64,000 bases of DNA from Cyanoderma ruficeps (Eukaryota > Chordata > Aves > Passeriformes > Timaliidae): positions 3,437,717 to 3,501,716 of the forward strand of contig VZDJ01000047.1 of assembly GCA_008694505.1 (NCBI GenBank), read 5' to 3'. Below the pieces are notes generated by a model. The model made no database searches. It was not told the DNA's origin and worked only from the letters and a program-made list of their open reading frames with translations. The position numbers and the translations under genes were made by a program. Shown piece after piece: positions 61,836 to 64,000 of the stretch (the first letter of the stretch is position 1; each line of letters opens with the position of its first letter).

Positions 61836-64000
61836 TCAGGAAAACTCAGAGCTTTGAAAGTGATGAGGATAATCACCTGCCTCTTCCTGCTTCAGCTCTC
61901 TAAAGTAATTGCTGAAGAACTGTGGTACTTTTGACCTGTTTTTTGAGCTTTGGAAATTATCTTGTTTGGGTTTCTAATGCCTCGTGTACAGTTACAATGG
62001 CTTAAAATATTCAAAAAATAAAATATCTGCTTTTCCATCCTGACAGGATGTGACTTGTTTGGGTAACTGGCCTTCCCTCTGGATTTTAAACCATACAAAA
62101 GGACATTAACACGCTTTATGAGGAGTGCTTGTTCTTGGTAGAAACAGTATCTTGCTATATTTGAACTGAATGCTCACCAGCAGTTTTCTTTTGCCTTGGC
62201 TGTGAACTGGAACATCAGCTTAACTGAGAAAAATTGCACCTCCACGAGCAAATAATGGGAAATTCAATAGTGCCTGCGACTGACTAGCTGGGGATTTCTA
62301 CTTTCCAGGAACATGTCTCTGAGTATTTCTAGGTCTGTAGTGGTTTGTAGCTGAATAGAAAGTTTGTTTCCTGGAAAACCTTCAACAGGTTACAGTGATG
62401 TCAGCACGTAATGTTTAGGAAAGATTTTTTTGTAAGTTCTGAAGTGTTCAGCTTATTAAAGCAGATTTTCTTACCCTTGCATTTAAAATGTTATGTACTA
62501 CATTCATATTTATGATGGCTTAAAGCTTTCATAAGCTTTTTATCCTTTACTTTTTATTATTTTTATTGTATTTTATTCCATGAGAAGATTTTGGGTTTGA
62601 GGAAAAGCTGCCTGTTCAGACAGTGGGTGCTGAACTGTGGGAAGGTGAACAGTGACACAATCTATCTAGTGAAACTGTGCAGAACAGACCAAAAGTGAGC
62701 ACTTAAACAGGAGGGACAAAAACATCTCTTTTGGGATATAACTGCTGCAGTGTCAGTTCTTGCCACAGTGCAGCACTGCTCAGACACTCTGTTTCTAAAG
62801 CAATCACTTTGCAAATAAAACTTAGACGTAATTTTATTAGTGATTACTCTGAAGGGTGCTAGTTTAGTTCAGAATGTTTATGAATGTTGCACTTCGTTAT
62901 GGGTTTGATGTTCACTTTTCTCTGTATTGTTCTAGTTGCACACATCAGTTTGGAAGAACTGACCTCATGAGAAACTGGGTTGGAGTTTGGGTCAATGTGT
63001 GGAGCTCTACTCTTGCCACGTAGACTTCTGTAATTCCCCTCAAATGTAAAACATAACTTTAGAGGATAGCAAACCAGAGGTGACTTTAATGAGCCATGTA
63101 ATTTCCTGCTGCTGAAACTGCTACTTAGAACTATTTTACTGCCTTAGTGACATGATTTCACATGAAAAGCCCTTATATTTCTTACATAGCTTTTATTCAT
63201 TCAGCAGTTCTGGCTTCGGTGCCAGATGGATTAGTGTTGTAAAAAACATAATATGCTTATTCTTTTTTTTTTAATCTATGAAGCCTGATTCCAGAAATTT
63301 TTTAAAATGTGAACCCCAAATGCAAGTTCACCTGCAAATGGTAATGCTATATGGATTGCTGCTGTGTAATTAATGTATGTGTGATTTTACTAAACTATCG
63401 GGAATTTCTGCCCAGTGCTGCAAGCAAAATGTTACACTCTTGAAGTTAAAGCAAGTTAGAGTTTCTGGCTGTTGTAGTGTAAACTTTGATTTGTGTTTTT
63501 GTGACTTCATCTAAAGTGCCAGTTTCTCCATTCAAAGCAAAACAGCAAAAGTTACATAAACATCCAGGCCTTGGTCTGAAAATAGAGGTGACTTCACTTG
63601 GGATATTTACCTGAGAGAACCTGGGGTTGGCAGAATTTCCAAGCACTGATGGGTGGGTTTATGAGCAGATTTTGCAGGATTATCTGAAAATGTGTTTTTG
63701 GCATTTTCAGTTGCTGCAACACATTTCCTTGTCTCTAGCCATTTCACTAAAGAGGCGAAGGAATATTTGTGGCTAGAAAATCCAATCTTTTCCTTATTTT
63801 CCCCTTTGTTGATACAGTAGTTTGTTAAAGCTAATCCAACGTGACACCACCTCGTGTCATATTTAATTACTCTCAAGCTTAGCATCAATGTGGAGCAAAG
63901 CCCCCAGGTTAAAATCCAGAACAATTCACTTTTTTTACGTTGCAAATAAATGTCGAGAGTTTCTACAGGAGACCAGAATGTGTTTGTAGCTGAGCACAAC
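61836..64000. other. Non-genic AT-rich sequence
   Basis: No gene or repeat is recognised. A minus-strand frame (63607-63999, 130 codons) runs up to the window edge, so an exon continuing beyond it cannot be ruled out, but the predicted peptide has no recognisable domain. A T-run lies near 63263-63272. Confidence 0.55.

Noticed and set aside
63607..63999. 130-codon minus-strand frame reaching the window edge
   Set aside because: Could in principle be an exon, but the peptide has no recognisable motif and nothing beyond the edge can be seen.

Overview
The window looks like nuclear DNA of a bird, probably a songbird (passerine). The interspersed repeats I can recognise are CR1 LINE fragments, two of which keep the ATTCTGTG-type octamer tail that marks avian and reptilian CR1, and one retroviral-type LTR. 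I see no mammalian SINE or L1 sequence. Base composition is AT-rich, with low-complexity A/T tracts and three assembly gaps, all next to homopolymers. The species cannot be fixed from sequence alone.

I find no protein-coding gene, tRNA, rRNA, CRISPR array or bacterial-type operon. Open reading frames are short (longest 182 codons), lie on both strands at random and match no family I recognise, apart from those that are reverse-transcriptase debris inside CR1. The window is best read as intergenic 'gene desert' or the inside of a very large intron. The density of AT-rich motif clusters with homeodomain- or octamer-like sites, and a few local CpG clusters, would fit distal enhancers of a developmental gene, but that is inference.

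Layout: 1-11650 is unique AT-rich sequence with a 9-bp triplet repeat, a CpG-enriched stretch ending in poly(A) and a 5-N gap at 7675-7679. A 33-bp minisatellite with five copies lies at 11651-11815. 11816-18550 is unique sequence with a compact CpG/octamer cluster near 13.7-13.9 kb and a 65-nt long-stem hairpin at 16379-16443. A minus-strand CR1 3' end is at 18551-18968. 18969-33844 is unique sequence with a 50-N gap at 29599-29648. A plus-strand CR1 with a large internal deletion is at 33845-34512. A probable old minus-strand CR1 piece is at 37505-37685. 37686-60924 is unique AT-rich sequence with candidate regulatory clusters. At 60925-61835 a plus-strand CR1 is split by a 444-bp LTR lying on the minus strand (61128-61571). 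61836-64000 is unique.

There is no gene pathway to describe. The clearest history is transposable-element stratigraphy: CR1 copies inserted and decayed, then an LTR landed inside one of them. Nothing here supports an undescribed biological system; the best items to re-check are the hairpin, the nested LTR, the deleted CR1 and the candidate conserved elements.
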